Of a DNA stretch of 64,000 bases, positions 10,663-22,460 are shown piece by piece. Under the pieces are notes generated by a model. It saw only the letters and a list, made by a program, of their open reading frames with translations, did no database searches and was not told where the DNA came from. This DNA is from Poa pratensis. Lineage: Eukaryota > Streptophyta > Magnoliopsida > Poales > Poaceae. The stretch is from positions 47,804,758-47,868,757 of the forward strand of contig CAMZMU010000027.1 in NCBI GenBank assembly GCA_947311845.1. Reading direction: 5' to 3'. The first letter of the stretch is position 1. Each line of letters starts with the position of its first letter. The position numbers and the translations under genes are program-made.

Positions 10663-13413
10663 ATGAAGCGACGCCGGCCGGAAGAAGATGAGGAGGAGAT
10701 CCACCCTCGTCGCCGGGCTCGCTCCCCCTCCCCTCCCCCACCTCTGCCTCGTGGCTCCGCGTCAGATCGGCCGCGGGAAGATCCCGCGCCGGTATACAGG
10801 CCGCCCCCGCGCCGTTCTCCTCCCCGACAACTCCGCCTTGAGGACGACCGCCGCCGCTCACCTCGCCGCTCTCCACGGCCGGCTGCTTCCTCCAGTCACC
10901 GCCGGGCGGAGTCCCCGAGGCGGCGTTCTCCTCGCCACGGCCCATCTGCCGAAGGCCAGCGGCTGGAGGTGGAGCTGCGGCGTGAGCTAGACCAGAGACC
11001 GGCCTCATTTGGCAGGGCGCCAGCTCCTCCGGCGCGCAGCTCGGCTGGGGCAGAGGGGGAGTCTTGGCGCCATGAGGGCCGGGCCTTCCAAGGGCAGCGC
11101 CGTTCTCCTCCGCAGCATGGGCGCACTGGACAGGCTCAAGCACCGATGAAGAAGAAGGCAAAGAAGAAGAAGAAGCCGCGGGGTGCGGCCGCTGTCGGGA
11201 CAGGAGGGAGCCAGATTGGGCACCCCCTTGTCGCCTCGGCTGCTGCGCCGCAACACATCGCAAGTGGACCATCCCAGGCAGGGAAGGCCACTGCCCAGCC
11301 TCCTTCGGGGGCAAGGGAGAGTGCGCGTGCGCGGAACCGGTGCTTCAATTGCCGGGAGCTGGGACATTACCGGTCGGAATGTACCCAGCTGGAGGTGTGC
11401 GCAGGATGTGGCTCGACTTCACACCTCCTGCGTGAGTGCACTGTGGGCGCGGCTCAAACTCACCTGGAGCTCTTGGGCCAGGGAGTGGAGGCTGGCTTCT
11501 TCTACATCGACATGGGAGGCATCTCTATGATCGTGCCGGAGCACCTGGCTCTGATCATCGTCCTCCCTAGCCAGCTCCCCACCCTAGCAGCGAGCCTGAC
11601 GGTCGAGATTCTCACTGACGAGCTATCCCAGATGATGTCGGGGCATGAGTGGAAGGTCCGTGCGATATCCTCCACGGAGTTCGCAGTGGCGTTCCCCTCG
11701 GCCCAGATGCTCCGCATGTGTACCTTTGGCACCACCTTCACCCTCCCGACCAACAAGATTGAGGTCTCCATCAAGGCGTCGATGAAGCTTCCTGACGCAG
11801 TTTCCCCCATGTGCCCTACTTGGGTATGGATCCACGGCATGCCGGATGAGGCCAAGATCGAGCGCATTGTCAAGCTGGTGGCTCAGGCCATCGGCAAGTT
11901 TCTTGAGGTGGATACGCGCTCGTTGTCAGGTTCTGGGGCGGTGCGGCTCAGGGTTCTATGCCCTGACCCGGCCAAGCTCCCTGGCCTCCTGCCACCGATC
12001 TACTTCGGCAGGATGGGGAGGATCCTCCGTGTGGATCTTGACGAGGACAACCCTCCGTCCCCGTCCCCGAGCATCCTAGCTGACCCCCAAGGTGATCCGT
12101 CCGAGGAAGAAGGCACTTCCTCGGAGGAGGAAATCTCGGAGGCCGCCAAGACGAAGGGGGAGGTGCAGCAACCACCCATGGCGCCCGCTCCGGCCTCTTC
12201 GGCGGCTGCACCGCCGCCGCCTGGCTCTTCCTCCCTCGCAGCTGCTCTATCCGGGACCTCTGTGCTGTTACCGCTGCAGCCTATGCACGCTGCTAGTGCT
12301 CCGGCCAAGCTGGCGCGTGGACTGGCCTCGACACCTGCGGCCGGACCCAGCTGCTCCGCCCGGCTTCCCCATTGCCCAGTATGGGTCAAACTTTGGGTTG
12401 CCGGGCCTCGCTTCGTCGGCGCTTGACTTGACGCTCCTGGGGAAGGCCAGCCCTCCGTGCGCCGCACGCGAGGATTCATGCAGTGTGGGCATGGAGGTAA
12501 TGCCGCCCTCGTCTCCGCGTTCTGAGGGGATGACTTGCTACGACTCGGCTCCAGGTTCTACGCCCACCTCGCCGATGGCTTCTCCACGCTCTCCCCCGGG
12601 TCCGCCGCCGCCGTCACGCCCTGAGTCGGCCACCGTCTTCCTCGACCCTATCGTGGCCGATCCCCAGGGTCGCACGCCGCGTCACGAGCGCCAGGCTGCC
12701 CAGCCCACCCACCACAGCGCGCGCCTGGCTGTGTCGCGTGGTGGCCTTGGGATGCCTGTGCCGACCGTGGAGGCCCAGGCGATCCAGTTGACTGCGGCTC
12801 ACCGTCACACCCCAGGTACTCCCCGTTCCAGTCCTTGCCCTTTGGGGTTTCGTTTTTCAGTTCTTGCTGAGGTCCCCTTGGACCATTTAGACCTGGTTGC
12901 AGGTGATTGCGGTATTGTTTTTCGGGGGGGAGCGTGGCCACCGAATAGAGCAGATTGCGGCGATTCAAGCGAAAGAAGTTTATGAGGGGGTTCTCGCTGC
13001 CTCACGAGCTCAGGCAGAGCTCGAGAGGGAGAACCCCCATAGTGCCCCCGAGCCGAGCGCGGCGTCGGGGGAGGCTGGAGCGGCGGAGGGTCCCATGCCT
13101 AGTGGCGAGGAAATTCCCGTTTGTCCGCCCAGGCGGGGAGACCACGGAGGAGACCCCCCAAGGCTATGACCAAGCCTCCGGCCGTGATCAGCCCACAGGT
13201 GGCGAGGCCGCGAGGACGACCCCCAAGGCCAAGGCCGGCGCGCCAGCTTCGAGTAGGGCCCTCTCGGTCCCTGCAGGGGATCCTTCCTCTCGAGGTACCC
13301 CTCGGGCGGGAGGGTCACGTGGGAGGTCTCCTATAGTATCGTCCCAGCCCTCGACGTCGAGTAGGGCTCGCTCGGTCCCGCGTAAGCGGACCACCCCCGA
13401 TGTGTCCATATGA
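10663..13413 (+). pseudogene. LINE ORF1 (nucleic-acid-binding, DUF4283-like with CCHC knuckles)
   Basis: The likely start is the ATG at 10663 (MKRRRPEEDEEE), although the frame is open from 10444. The first 200 residues are Arg/Pro/Ser-rich. Two knuckles follow, RCFNCRELGHYRSEC (11338-11382) and CAGCGSTSHLLREC (11398-11439). A DUF4283-like domain then spans about 11470-12030, typical of ORF1 of plant L1 elements, which coats element RNA. The frame ends at 12426, but the sequence continues in a second frame (about 12340-12895, FPIAQYGSNFGLPG onward) and a third (12897-13169, ERGHRIEQIAAIQAKEVYEG). At least two frameshifts therefore lie near 12340 and 12890. The link of the last part to ORF1 is by position and composition. 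Confidence 0.8.
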
Positions 13414-13434
13414 GTACGCCCATTGGGCTGGCCC

Positions 13435-13807
13435 TTTCGGCTGCTCGATTGGAACATGCGAGGGTTTGGGCAGGAGGGACGCCGGAACCAGCTGAAGGAG
13501 TACATGAGGAGGGAGGATGTAGACATTGTGGGGATCTAGGAGACGATTCGCCAAGACTTCTCCATTCAGGAGCTGGAGAGCCTGAGTAGGCACAAGTTTG
13601 CCTAGCAGTGGCTCCCGGCCAATGGACACTCCGGGGGTATCCTCCTTGGAGTCAAGGAGGAGACCTTCGAGGTGGAGGACATGGACCGTGGGGAGTTCTA
13701 TGTGAGCATGGTGCTCACCCATAGACGCTCTGGCTTCCGGTGGGAGGTCATCATCGTCTACGGCCCCGCGGACCACTCCTGTGCTCCGGTGTTCCTGGCT
13801 GAGCTGT
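13435..13807 (+). pseudogene. LINE ORF2, N-terminal endonuclease part
   Basis: In the frame of 13441 the sequence reads LLDWNMRGFG, the opening motif of the exonuclease-endonuclease-phosphatase fold of L1 ORF2, and continues to WEVIIVYGPADHS before the interruption. Two in-frame TAG codons break it, at 13537-13539 and 13603-13605. The protein would nick target DNA to prime reverse transcription. The domain resumes after the solo LTR at 15551. Confidence 0.85.
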
Positions 13808-15550
13808 TGATGCATGTAAAATGCATACATGAACTTTGCACTATATTACTTGTATTCCAATCATATTTGCATCATATAAGGGTTATACTACTGTTATATA
13901 ATGATTTTAGGCAATAAAATATTTATTCCCTATTTTTATGGAATTAACCCTGTGTAGGCAGAAAACCCTATTTCTTTCCTTTTAAGTTTCAGGGACCCAA
14001 ACGACGTCCAAATCACCTGCAAATTTACGAGCGTCAATATTTGGAAGGAAGAAGACTTGGGGGCGAAGGAAGCGAGCAAACGAAGGCCGGAGGCCCAAAA
14101 GAGGGTGGCCCACGCGGCCTCTGTACCTGGCCGCGTGGGGCCCACTCTTTTGGCCCTCTTGGCTCCGCTGCAGTCGATCTTTTCTCCACCAACATCATCT
14201 TGACCTAAAAACGCCTATAAAAAAGCCCCCGTCGTTCTCTGGAAGGAGCGCCGCCGAAACACAGAAACACCGAAAGAGCGATCTGGAGCTGCAGATTGGA
14301 GGGGGAAAACTCCGGCGGGGCGCTGCCGGCGTGGTCTCCATCTTCTCCATTGACATCTCCACCGTCTCCATGATGAAGAGGGAGTAGTCCACCTCTAGAC
14401 TATGGGTTTGTGGAAGTAATTATGTATCTCTCCTCTCTTTGAGCTTCACTAATTAGTACCGTATGGGCTGCTGAACATGATTACGGTCATATATGTAATT
14501 CCTATGTGGTGGATCTTTTATGAGTTAATATATGTTTGAGATTGCAATGTTTGTTTCAGTTATGAATATAGATGCATATTATGTACCCCGTTCTTATTCA
14601 CTTGTTATGATCAAGCATGTTTATGAGAGCGTGTGTGGGGTGATGTGTGCATTAGTTGGAGTAACGGGGGGTGGTGAGTGCGGTAAGTTGACAACTGTAA
14701 TATCGCGATTCACTTGGGTGTTTACCTTACTTTGTTGCCTCACTAGGGATAAACAAAAATACCATGCTACAAGGCTTGTGGGTGATTTGCCACTTCTCCG
14801 TGACTAGATCTAGCATGTTCTTATTTTAACTTCATGTCATGATACTTAAAGCTATACTCTGAGTTATCTTAATTACTAAGGTGTTATGATTTAGTTCGCA
14901 TCTTGGTGGAGTATAAGTGAGATTAATAACCAAAAGATCTCTATGTTAGGACGTGATGCCCATATAGTTAGTAACTTGTTATCAAAGTTTGTGTTGCAAT
15001 CTCATATGTCAACTCTATGTGTTCCATTGTCTGTCACTTTATAAAAGAGAGAGTGCATTTGTGAAACCATGAACCCCGGACCATTTTTAATCATAAGAAA
15101 CACCTTTCCAACAACTTTTACCATTTTTACATTTTCTGCCATTATTAAATCCTAAAATATAAAAAACACTTTTACATCTTGCATTCATCATATAAAAAAC
15201 CCAAAAATATCATTCATCATTGTTATCATCATCCTTGCACATTTATTCACCACCATTGCATATTTATTTCTTGTTTGCATTGCATAATTATCTTGATATC
15301 ATTCATACACCTTGTGCTTGACAACCACATGTGAGGTTGAGGACCAAAACATTTAACTTTGTTTTGTAGGTAACCAAAAAGAATGATAGGAAGATAAATC
15401 TTTCACTACTGATTCCCCGAGAGTTCGATATTAAACCCTCGAGTCACCCTCGTGGGGAAAACACGTCTTCCACTTACTACAGACTCTGCACTTGAAGTCT
15501 CAACCTAACCCATTCACTTTTGACGCAGGTAACTACGCACCAAGACATCA
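13808..15550 (+). mobile_element. Solo LTR inserted in the LINE endonuclease
   Basis: The ends are TGATGCATG and AGACATCA, giving a terminal inverted repeat TGATG/CATCA. The flanks are GCTGT (13803-13807) and ACTGT (15551-15555), a five-base target duplication with one mismatch. Removing the block rejoins the two halves of the endonuclease domain. A TATA box (CTATAAAAAAG, 14215-14225) sits about 400 bp in, followed by a leader-like GC-rich stretch, which fits an LTR read in the plus direction. No primer site, purine tract or coding domain is present, so this is a solo LTR of 1743 bp left by recombination. I cannot name the family. Confidence 0.8.
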
Positions 15551-18500
15551 ACTGTTTTCTGGAGCCGTAGCTCGTCAAGGGCCATCAGCTGCGCGCTAAG
15601 GTTGAGAGCTGCGCTACGCCGCTTGTCGTTGCCGGGGATTTTAATCTTATTCGATCCCCGGATGACAAGAGTTCTGCGAACATAGACCTCCAGCGGATGA
15701 GGATGTTCAATGACTGCATTGCGGATCTCGCTCTTAGAGAGATCACGTGTGTTGGCGCTAGATACACCTGGACCAACAACCGGGTGGACCCGATTCGGAG
15801 TGTGCTGGATCGGGTCCTGGTCTCGGTGGATTGGGAGGTAGCATTCCCCCTGTGCTCCCTTCGTGCAATCACGAGGATTGGGTCGGATCATGCGCCCCTC
15901 CTCCTGTCCTCAGGGGGCGCTAGTCCGCCGCGGCTGAACCGTTTCCACTTTGAGAACTTATGGCTTGGCCAACCAGGGTTTGTGGACACGGTATGTCAGA
16001 AGTGGGCGCAGGCGGCGACCACTCCACCGCGTGTTTTCAATGCGGTGGACGTGTGGCATCACTGTGCCTTGATGGTGCGCCAGTTTATGCGCGGCTGGGG
16101 GGGCGAATATTGGGGCCGAACTCCGTCTAAGGAAGGCCTCAATTTTAGGCGAGATCCAGACGCTAGACCAAGCGTCGGACTCGGTGGGTTTGTCCGCTGA
16201 AGAGTGGCTTCAGCGATATGCCCTTGAGAACTCCATTATGGAGATATACAAGGGCGAGGAGATTTTCTGACGGCAGCGGAGCCGCCAGAATTGGATCCTC
16301 AAAGGTGAAGCGAACACCGCGTACTTCCATGCTATTGCTAATGGGCGACGGCGGAAGTGCTCCATTACATGCCTTTGGGAGGGGGATAGGTTGTTGGAGG
16401 CGCCAGCTGACCTATCCGCCCATATTTACTCCTTTTACAAGGACCTTTTCGCGGCGGGACCCCGATCTGGGGTCACCTTGTCCTATGACCTTTGGCCAGA
16501 GATGGCCAGGGTTTCAGATAGGGAGAATGCGGAGCTAACCCTCCCATTCCTGCCGGAAGAGGTGGCCAAGGCGATTATGGAGATGAAGACTAACTCGGCC
16601 CCGGGCCCAGATGGTCTTCCGGTCACTTTTTCCAGAAGTTCTGGGAGAATTTGAAGGCCGTGATCATGGCTATGTTCCAGGAATTTTACATTGGAACACT
16701 GGTCATGTCCCGCCTTAATTTTGGCGTGATTACCTTGATCCCCAAGTTAGTGGGGGGCCACGGATATCCGCCAATTTAGACCAATAACGGTGTTAAACGT
16801 CATCCATAGGATCTTTGCTAAGGTGTGTGCGAATAGGATTGCTCCGATTATGGAGCGCCTTACACACTCGTACCAGTTTGCCTTTCTTAAAGGCCGGCTC
16901 ATTCATGACAGAGTAATGGCTCTTCATGAGATTATTCATGAGGTTAAGACTCAACGCCAGAAGGGCATTTTCCTAAAGCTAGACTTCCGGAAGGCATATG
17001 CCCGATTAGACTGGCCCTTCCTCCGTGTAGCCCTACAACGGAGAGGGTTTGATGATCGCATGATTGGATGGCTTATGCAGATTGTTATGAGTGGCAACAC
17101 TGCCATCAACATTAATGGGGAAGTAGGCCCCTATTTTAGGCCGACTTGTGGCGTTAGACAGGGGGATCCCGTTTCTCCCCTGCTCTTTAATGCTGCAGTC
17201 GACACCCTGGCGGAGGTCTTGGAGAGAGCCAAGACCGCTGGCCACATCTCTGGTGTGGTAGGACATCTTGTCCCTGGGGGCGGCGTCACGCATCTCCAAT
17301 ATGCGGACGACACCATGATCATGGTGGAAGGGTCGGAACTTGACATCATTAATCTCAAGTTCCTTCTCCTTTGTTTTGAGGCCATGTCGGGCCTCAAAAT
17401 TAACTTTTATAAAAGCGAAGTTGTGATCATTGGATACTCTGAGGAAGAGCAGCGGCAGATTGCAGATAATCTCAACTGCTGGCTATCATCCTTCCCAATT
17501 ACCTATTTGGGGATGCCGGTTAGAGATACGAGGATCCTAGCTAGAGACTTGGATCCGCTAGTAGAGCGGGTCAAGTCGAGGGCTGATCCTTGGCAAGGGA
17601 GGTTTACTTCCAAGGGAAGCAAATCTGTCTTGATCGACGCGTGTATGTCGAGCCTCCCCATGTTTATGATGGGGATGTATATCCTGCCGGAAGGAACCCA
17701 CGGGAACTTTGATAAGGACTTGTCCCGTTTGTTCTGGATGGCGGCGAATGGCCGCCAAAAGTACCACATATGAAATGGGCTGACATTTGCGCCCCCAAGG
17801 AGTTGGGGGGAATAGGCATCCTGGCATCGAGGCGTATGAATGAGGCCTTGATGTTGAAATGGGTTTGGCGTATCCTTAGAGACGAGGGGGGCATGTGGCT
17901 TCAGCTTATTAAAGCCAAATACTTGCGGGGGTGCCTCCTGATGGCTTGTGATCGCAAGGATGGATCCCAATTCTGGCGATCCATCCAGGCCATCAAACAT
18001 GAGATTCGGCTAGGGGTGTCCTTCTCCGTAGGCGACGGAAGAGGCACCCTATTTTGGCTGGATCCATGGCTTGATGGACGTGCGATCCGACATGAGTTCC
18101 CTCAACTCTTTGCCATATGCGCCAATCCTATGCTACTAGTTTCCAACGCCTCCTCCCAGGGTAGATGGGAGGTGGGTTTCCGGCGGACTTTTGGTCCGGC
18201 CGAGGTGGCGTCGTGGGGGCTGCTCCTGGATAGGCTCCCAAGATCCCGCTCGGCGTCCCCGGACAGCGTTTCGTGGACGTTGGCCCCTCGAGATGCTTCA
18301 CGGTGGGGTCCGCATACAGGGCCCTATTTAGAGGGCCCGTTCTCCCGTGGACCTCCACGTTGTGGAAGGCCCCGTTGCCATTGAAGATTAAAATCTTCGT
18401 TTGGCAACTCCTTAGAGACCGCCTCCCGTCGGGGGTGGAGGTGGTGAAGCGGTTGGGGCCAGGTGATGGCACCTGTCCCCTGTGTGCAGTTCCGGAGACG

Positions 18501-18872
18501 GGAATCCACATCCTTTTCTCCTGTCCCGCGGCGCGCTTCCTATGGAGCTTTGTGTCAGAGTCGCTTGGGCCTGCCTGGCAGGCCCGAGACCTGGGCGAGT
18601 TCCTGGAAGTCCAGGCGAACCATACCGGTAAGAGGAGGCGCCTCTTCTGGTTAGTGTTTGCCGCGATGACCTGGACCATTTGGACTATTCGCAATAAGAT
18701 GGTTATCGAGCGTTTCTTCCTACGACGGGCCTCTGACTCTGTGTTTAAATTCTTGGCATTCTTGCAGCAGTGGCACCCGTTGTGTAGGCGGCGGGACATG
18801 ACGCGGCTAGATGGGACGATCGAGAAGCTCCTTGTGGCGGCTCGCCAGCTTCATGCACCATCTAGTCGTTGA
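15551..18872 (+). pseudogene. LINE ORF2: endonuclease C-terminus, reverse transcriptase, zf-RVT
   Basis: The endonuclease resumes with a stop (TAG in EP*LVKG), then GDFN (15634-15645) and GSDHAP (15880-15897), both catalytic motifs. Reverse transcriptase follows: NSAPGPDGLP near 16590, FLKGRLIHDRV, KLDFRKAYARLDW, GVRQGDPVSPLLF and YADD (17300-17311). The C-terminal zf-RVT region has CPLCAVPETGIHILFSC (CX2CX7HX4C) near 18475. The reading frame changes near 16200, 16640, 17755 and 18270, and a stop lies near 16270, so the protein is dead. The natural end is the TGA at 18870-18872. Confidence 0.9.
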
Positions 18873-19046
18873 GCTTTACTCCTCCGGAGTTGTATCGGTG
18901 TTCTTTCGTGTTTGGGCTTGTTTGTGCTGTGGCCCTAGCAGGTTATGTCTCACGTTTCGGACTTGTGTGGGAACTCGTTGTAAGACTTGTTGGTGGTTGC
19001 TTTATTTATAAAGCTGGGCGAAAGCCTGTTTCGTGGTCGTTCCAGT
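18873..19046 (+). other. LINE 3' UTR
   Basis: T-rich untranslated tail after the ORF2 stop, closing with a TTTATTTATAAAGCTGGGCG string. The exact end is uncertain because there is no poly(A) tract. Confidence 0.6.
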
Positions 19047-20040
19047 TGTGTTGATTGGTTGCTATATCACGCCGACGTTGTTATATAACAAATCGGATAT
19101 CAGAATTACTCATCGACGCAAAACATTTGCTATATTGGTGCGCAAGCTAGTTGACTGAAACCTTGGTGGCCACAAACGCTAACGTTTGAAGAACAAAAGG
19201 CATATACATGTGTTTTAAAAATGTAAGTCAAACAAAGGGTAGCTTTTGGTGCAATCAAAATTATGTAGCCTCCTTAAGTTATCATAGTCAAAGCAACAAA
19301 CTTGAAAGAAAAGAAAAACTTATGGAATTGAAAAAAAAAACTCTGATTTTTCAACCGTTGGATGAGCGATATGAAGCTTTCCCTTACACGATGTATTGTC
19401 GCCGTGGTTGGTGGTCACAACTTTGATTTCACTTTCACAGTGCTTCATTCCCTTCATTTGTTGAAACAAATGAGAAATGCATGCAGCCTGAAGGAATCTT
19501 ATTGGATATGCACATGTCTGTACAACTTAATGCAAATGATAAACACAGCGAGAACAGTGATGACTCGGTCTTACGTTGGTACCATTTTCTAGGGGAATCT
19601 TAGAATCTTAGCGTTGGTACTGAGATATGTATGCCCAGGACTAGACACACTAAATCAAGTTGATGTCCATTATATAAGTAGGAATGTTTAGCAGCTAATC
19701 CCAAGATGTGGCTAAGCAAATCCCAGTGGGAGATATCTCACTGCCAGTAAGATATCACTGGAATCAGATCGGTAATGACTTCATGAGGCATTACATGGTC
19801 CCCATATTTTGGTGGCATTGCCTCCAAGATCTTGTATCAAAGTTCGTGTAAGAGTGCAAGTTGTGAAACTTTGCCATGTGATGTGTTATGGCAGGTGGCA
19901 GCTGCCGTCTCCAGCGAAGTGGGATCTGTTTCTTCCGAAACAAAAAATGTGCCATAGGATAACATGCATCTAATAATATTAGAATCTGTCGTTGCAAGTT
20001 ACAACTAGTCAGGAGAGCTGATGACTCGGGACTCGGGACT
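19047..20040. other. Intergenic DNA upstream of the DVL gene
   Basis: No gene or transposon end is recognised. Two adjacent imperfect palindromes built around GATATC occur at 19724-19743 and 19744-19761. A direct repeat of ACTCGGG lies at about 20024-20040, just before the TATA box of the next gene. Confidence 0.6.
19724..19761. promoter_or_regulatory. Paired palindromes upstream of the DVL gene
   Basis: The left one has the perfect core GAGATATCTC flanked by CAGT on one side and ACTG on the other. The right one is CCAGT-AAGATATC-ACTGG with perfect 5-bp arms. They abut each other about 290 bp upstream of the TATA box. A regulatory role is a guess; they could equally be a worn element end. 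Confidence 0.25.
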
Positions 20041-20047
20041 CCTCCCC

Positions 20048-20055
20048 TATATAAA
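20048..20055 (+). promoter_or_regulatory. TATA box of the DVL gene
   Basis: TATATAAA lies in a CCTCCCC-TATATAAA-CACAC context, 77 bp before the DVL ATG. That gives a short leader of roughly 45 bases, a normal plant core-promoter arrangement. Confidence 0.7.
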
Positions 20056-20124
20056 CACACAAAATGCTATGAAATCAAGCCCACTAAACAGAAAGACACT
20101 CCAAGACTCAAGACTCCACAGAGC

Positions 20125-20289
20125 ATGTCGTATCCCGAAGAGAAATCCCTCTATTGCTCAATCAGGATGAGCAAGCCAAGGAGCCAATGCAAGCAGAGAG
20201 GAGGTCTCGGCAGGGTGCTGAGAGATCACAAGGCGAGGCTCTACATCATCCGACGATGCGTCGTCATGCTGCTCTGCCACCACGACTAG
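20125..20289 (+). CDS. DVL/RTFL (ROTUNDIFOLIA-like) small polypeptide, 54 aa
   Basis: A single-exon 54-codon frame from the ATG at 20125 to the TAG at 20287-20289. The C-terminal half carries the conserved DVL/RTFL block: [17 protein letters not shown] followed by VVMLLCHHD at the end (residues 29-54). The N-terminal half is variable and Ser/Arg/Cys-rich, as in the family. DVL/RTFL peptides are plant-specific, plasma-membrane-associated growth regulators that limit polar cell proliferation when overexpressed. The start is chosen because the ATG is the first after the TATA box and no upstream in-frame ATG intervenes. The frame is intact and the core is full length, so this is probably a working gene, one of the few in this window. 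It is easily missed because it is so short. Confidence 0.9.
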   Translation: MSYPEEKSLYCSIRMSKPRSQCKQRGGLGRVLRDHKARLYIIRRCVVMLLCHHD

Positions 20290-21119
20290 ATCAGTGATCG
20301 GTGCATTCAGTTCAAGTCCAAGACTCCAGTTTTGCCCTGGCTTCCATTTTTGTCAGGATTCAGAGTTAGGTTCTTGACGAATACTTGATGTGTAAATCCA
20401 TGTTAGATTTTGACACTTCTTTTTTTGCGAGAAAGCTTGACATTCTTGCTGTGTACTACTTGGCAGATCAGAAATGCAATATCTGGATACTACGTATCTG
20501 GAACTTTTCTTTCACTTGATCAGTTGATGTTATTGTGCTGTGGAACTGTGTAAGTGCAGTATATTGGGTCTTGGGTTACTTTCTTTCTGCTCGGGAGAGT
20601 TTGCAACCACACCACACAAACACAGTCTACGATGTGAATTTCGCCTGAAAATCGCGCGCTTGAACCGCCAGCGAACCAGAATATTGCTATCCATTTGCCA
20701 ATGATTCTCTGTGCCTCAGTCAGGGGACAAGTTTATCCTGGATATTACAACAAATCGACGCATCATGCATGCATTCATGGCGTGTCCGTGCATATAATAT
20801 GGCCGCCTAGACGCCTAGTAGTAATACCATATTCTTGTCGATCTTAGTATCAAACAGGTGTACTAGATGCATTTCTCGTGCTAGCTTGCCAGCTACCCAT
20901 GCATGCTAGGATGGCTGGAGGCCTGGAGCATGGAGGAGATTGTTATAATCAGCTCTTGTCAATTTGTTCGGAGGTCTCTTGTGTTGCTCGTGTGGACGGC
21001 CTTGGAGAAAGCCTAGCTGCGGCGGACAGCGCCTCTCCTCCAAGCCCTCCTGTCATCACCGTCCTATGAGGGCGCAGCCGAGCATAGTCCGCGTGGCGTC
21101 GGCCATGGTGAGGTTCTTC
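20290..21119. other. Downstream flank of the DVL gene
   Basis: Likely contains the DVL 3' UTR, whose end I cannot place. A 63-codon frame at 20878-21069 has no recognisable motif and is probably chance. Nothing else is identified. Confidence 0.5.
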
Positions 21120-21833
21120 CGTTCCTCGTGAGAATGACAGGGTCTAGCCTAATTAGCACGAACTACTGACAGAAACATTCAGATAACAGCAATTAACACT
21201 GAATTCAGATACGAATTGGGATGGATTCATACACTTCCAGAGGAACGTTTCAGGCCGAATCTCGCAAGAGGCGGCTAGGGTTTAACCAATATTACAAGTT
21301 ATGCCTGCTATCTCTCGGATCCGAGGCTAAAAGGCAAAGAAAGGTAGAAGACAAGCGACTGGTGGTTGTCGAAGCTACGTCTGGAAATGGTGTCATCAGA
21401 GTATCCTCAGGTCCGTTGATCTGGTGATGGCCGGTCCACGGCCACAGTTTAGGCATGAAGCGGTACGCTGTGTTGTACAGCGTACATTACCGGATGAACG
21501 GCTGTGATCGCTGCTCGTTTCTGAACTTGAATTCATGATCGACACTTCGTCAGTTAAGCTGCCATTTGGTTCGACAACCCCTTCCCGATGAGCTCAGACA
21601 TGCCCTCATGGATGAAATGATGGGAACGCCTTCTGAATGAAAGCAGAGTCCTCCCAAGTAACTTCCTCCTTTGGCAAGTTTGTCCATTTGACCAACCACT
21701 GCACCGCTAGTGCTGCAATATTGCCCTGTTATCTTGAAATTAATTTTATTTCCAAGACTGCTTCCGGAGTGATCAAAATAGTTCCGTCAGAATTAAGTAG
21801 TGATAGGTGATAGGTAGGAACCGCTTTAGGTCC
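21120..21833 (-). mobile_element. Ty3/gypsy chromovirus remnant (C-terminal chromodomain and 3' region)
   Basis: On the minus strand, 21833-21606 reads through the end of a chromovirus polyprotein. It contains VPTYHLSLLNSDGTILITPE, then after one in-frame stop VKWTNLPKEEVTWEDSAFIQ and FPSFHP with a stop. The WTNLPxEExTWED string is the chromodomain core of plant chromovirus integrases, which directs insertion to marked chromatin. The DNA further left on the plus strand, to about 21120, is probably the element 3' end or LTR, but I see no boundaries. It is a broken fragment with one stop and no upstream pol. Confidence 0.75.
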
Positions 21834-22129
21834 AAGGTTTGATGCATCCACTGCCCAAATTTTCGTGTCCTAACTTTAAAATTTTAAAATTATTATTACT
21901 TCATATTTGTGCCTCGGTTTTTAGTTCATGAGGAAATGGTAGATAGTTCATCTTTATCCATTCTACACAAGCTTTACCTTTTGACTTGCATGCATAATGT
22001 GTGTCCCTAACTTTGCAAAAAGAGCTGACCTATGGGTGTCCAACCCACAAAAGATAAATAATATTAAAACAATAAACATTCCTCACAGTTTCTTCCTGAG
22101 AAATCAGTTAAACTTTGCTTGTGCTAAAC

Positions 22130-22460
22130 AAAGGAGAAGAGGAGCGAAAGCTTTGTGCTTTATCGTCGACGATGGGCCGCTCTCTTCTTGATGACGTCGT
22201 GGTGGTACTCCTCTCCATGCCAGGGTTTCAGTTGAAGACCCTTGTCCCTTCTGGAATCGACGACGGCGACGCTTTGGGCTGTTTTTCCCTCCTAGGGGCG
22301 TTGTATTCAGGTTTCCCTATGCTCTCTTTCGTAGCGTAATCGCGTGCATTCTTCGTGTTCCGGTTATCCTGGGCTACCTCATCATCTTTTATCGTTCGTC
22401 CGTGTAGTTGATTCGGTGGTTGCTCTGTACATAAAGCGGGGTGAAGGCCTATTTTAATAA
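22130..22460 (+). mobile_element. LINE 3'-end fragment (unit 1 copy)
   Basis: The tail GTACATAAAGCGGGGTGAAG (22427-22446) closely resembles the 3' end of the LINE at 19000. The same fragment is present at 43590-43940, so it predates the segmental duplication. It has no usable coding sequence. Confidence 0.6.

Larger units (their letters stand above)
10378..19046 (+). mobile_element. Plant L1-type LINE, degraded and interrupted
   Basis: A single LINE in the plus direction reads ORF1 (Arg/Pro-rich plus CCHC knuckles), endonuclease, reverse transcriptase, zf-RVT, then a short 3' UTR. The 3' UTR ends with TTTATTTATAAAGCTGGGCG, the kind of string that closes many grass LINEs (a related end recurs at 22430 and 43900). 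No poly(A) or target duplication is visible at the 3' boundary, so the ends are approximate. The body is cut at 13807 by a solo LTR and has several frameshifts and stops, so it cannot move on its own. The Copia element to the left inserted at or near its 5' end. Confidence 0.88.

Noticed and set aside
10379..11314. 311-codon minus-strand frame opposite LINE ORF1
   Set aside because: It is the shadow of the Arg/Pro-rich, GC-rich ORF1 on the other strand, which has the zinc knuckles.
17503..18799. Long minus-strand frames opposite the LINE RT
   Set aside because: Antisense shadows of ORF2; motifs are all on the plus strand.
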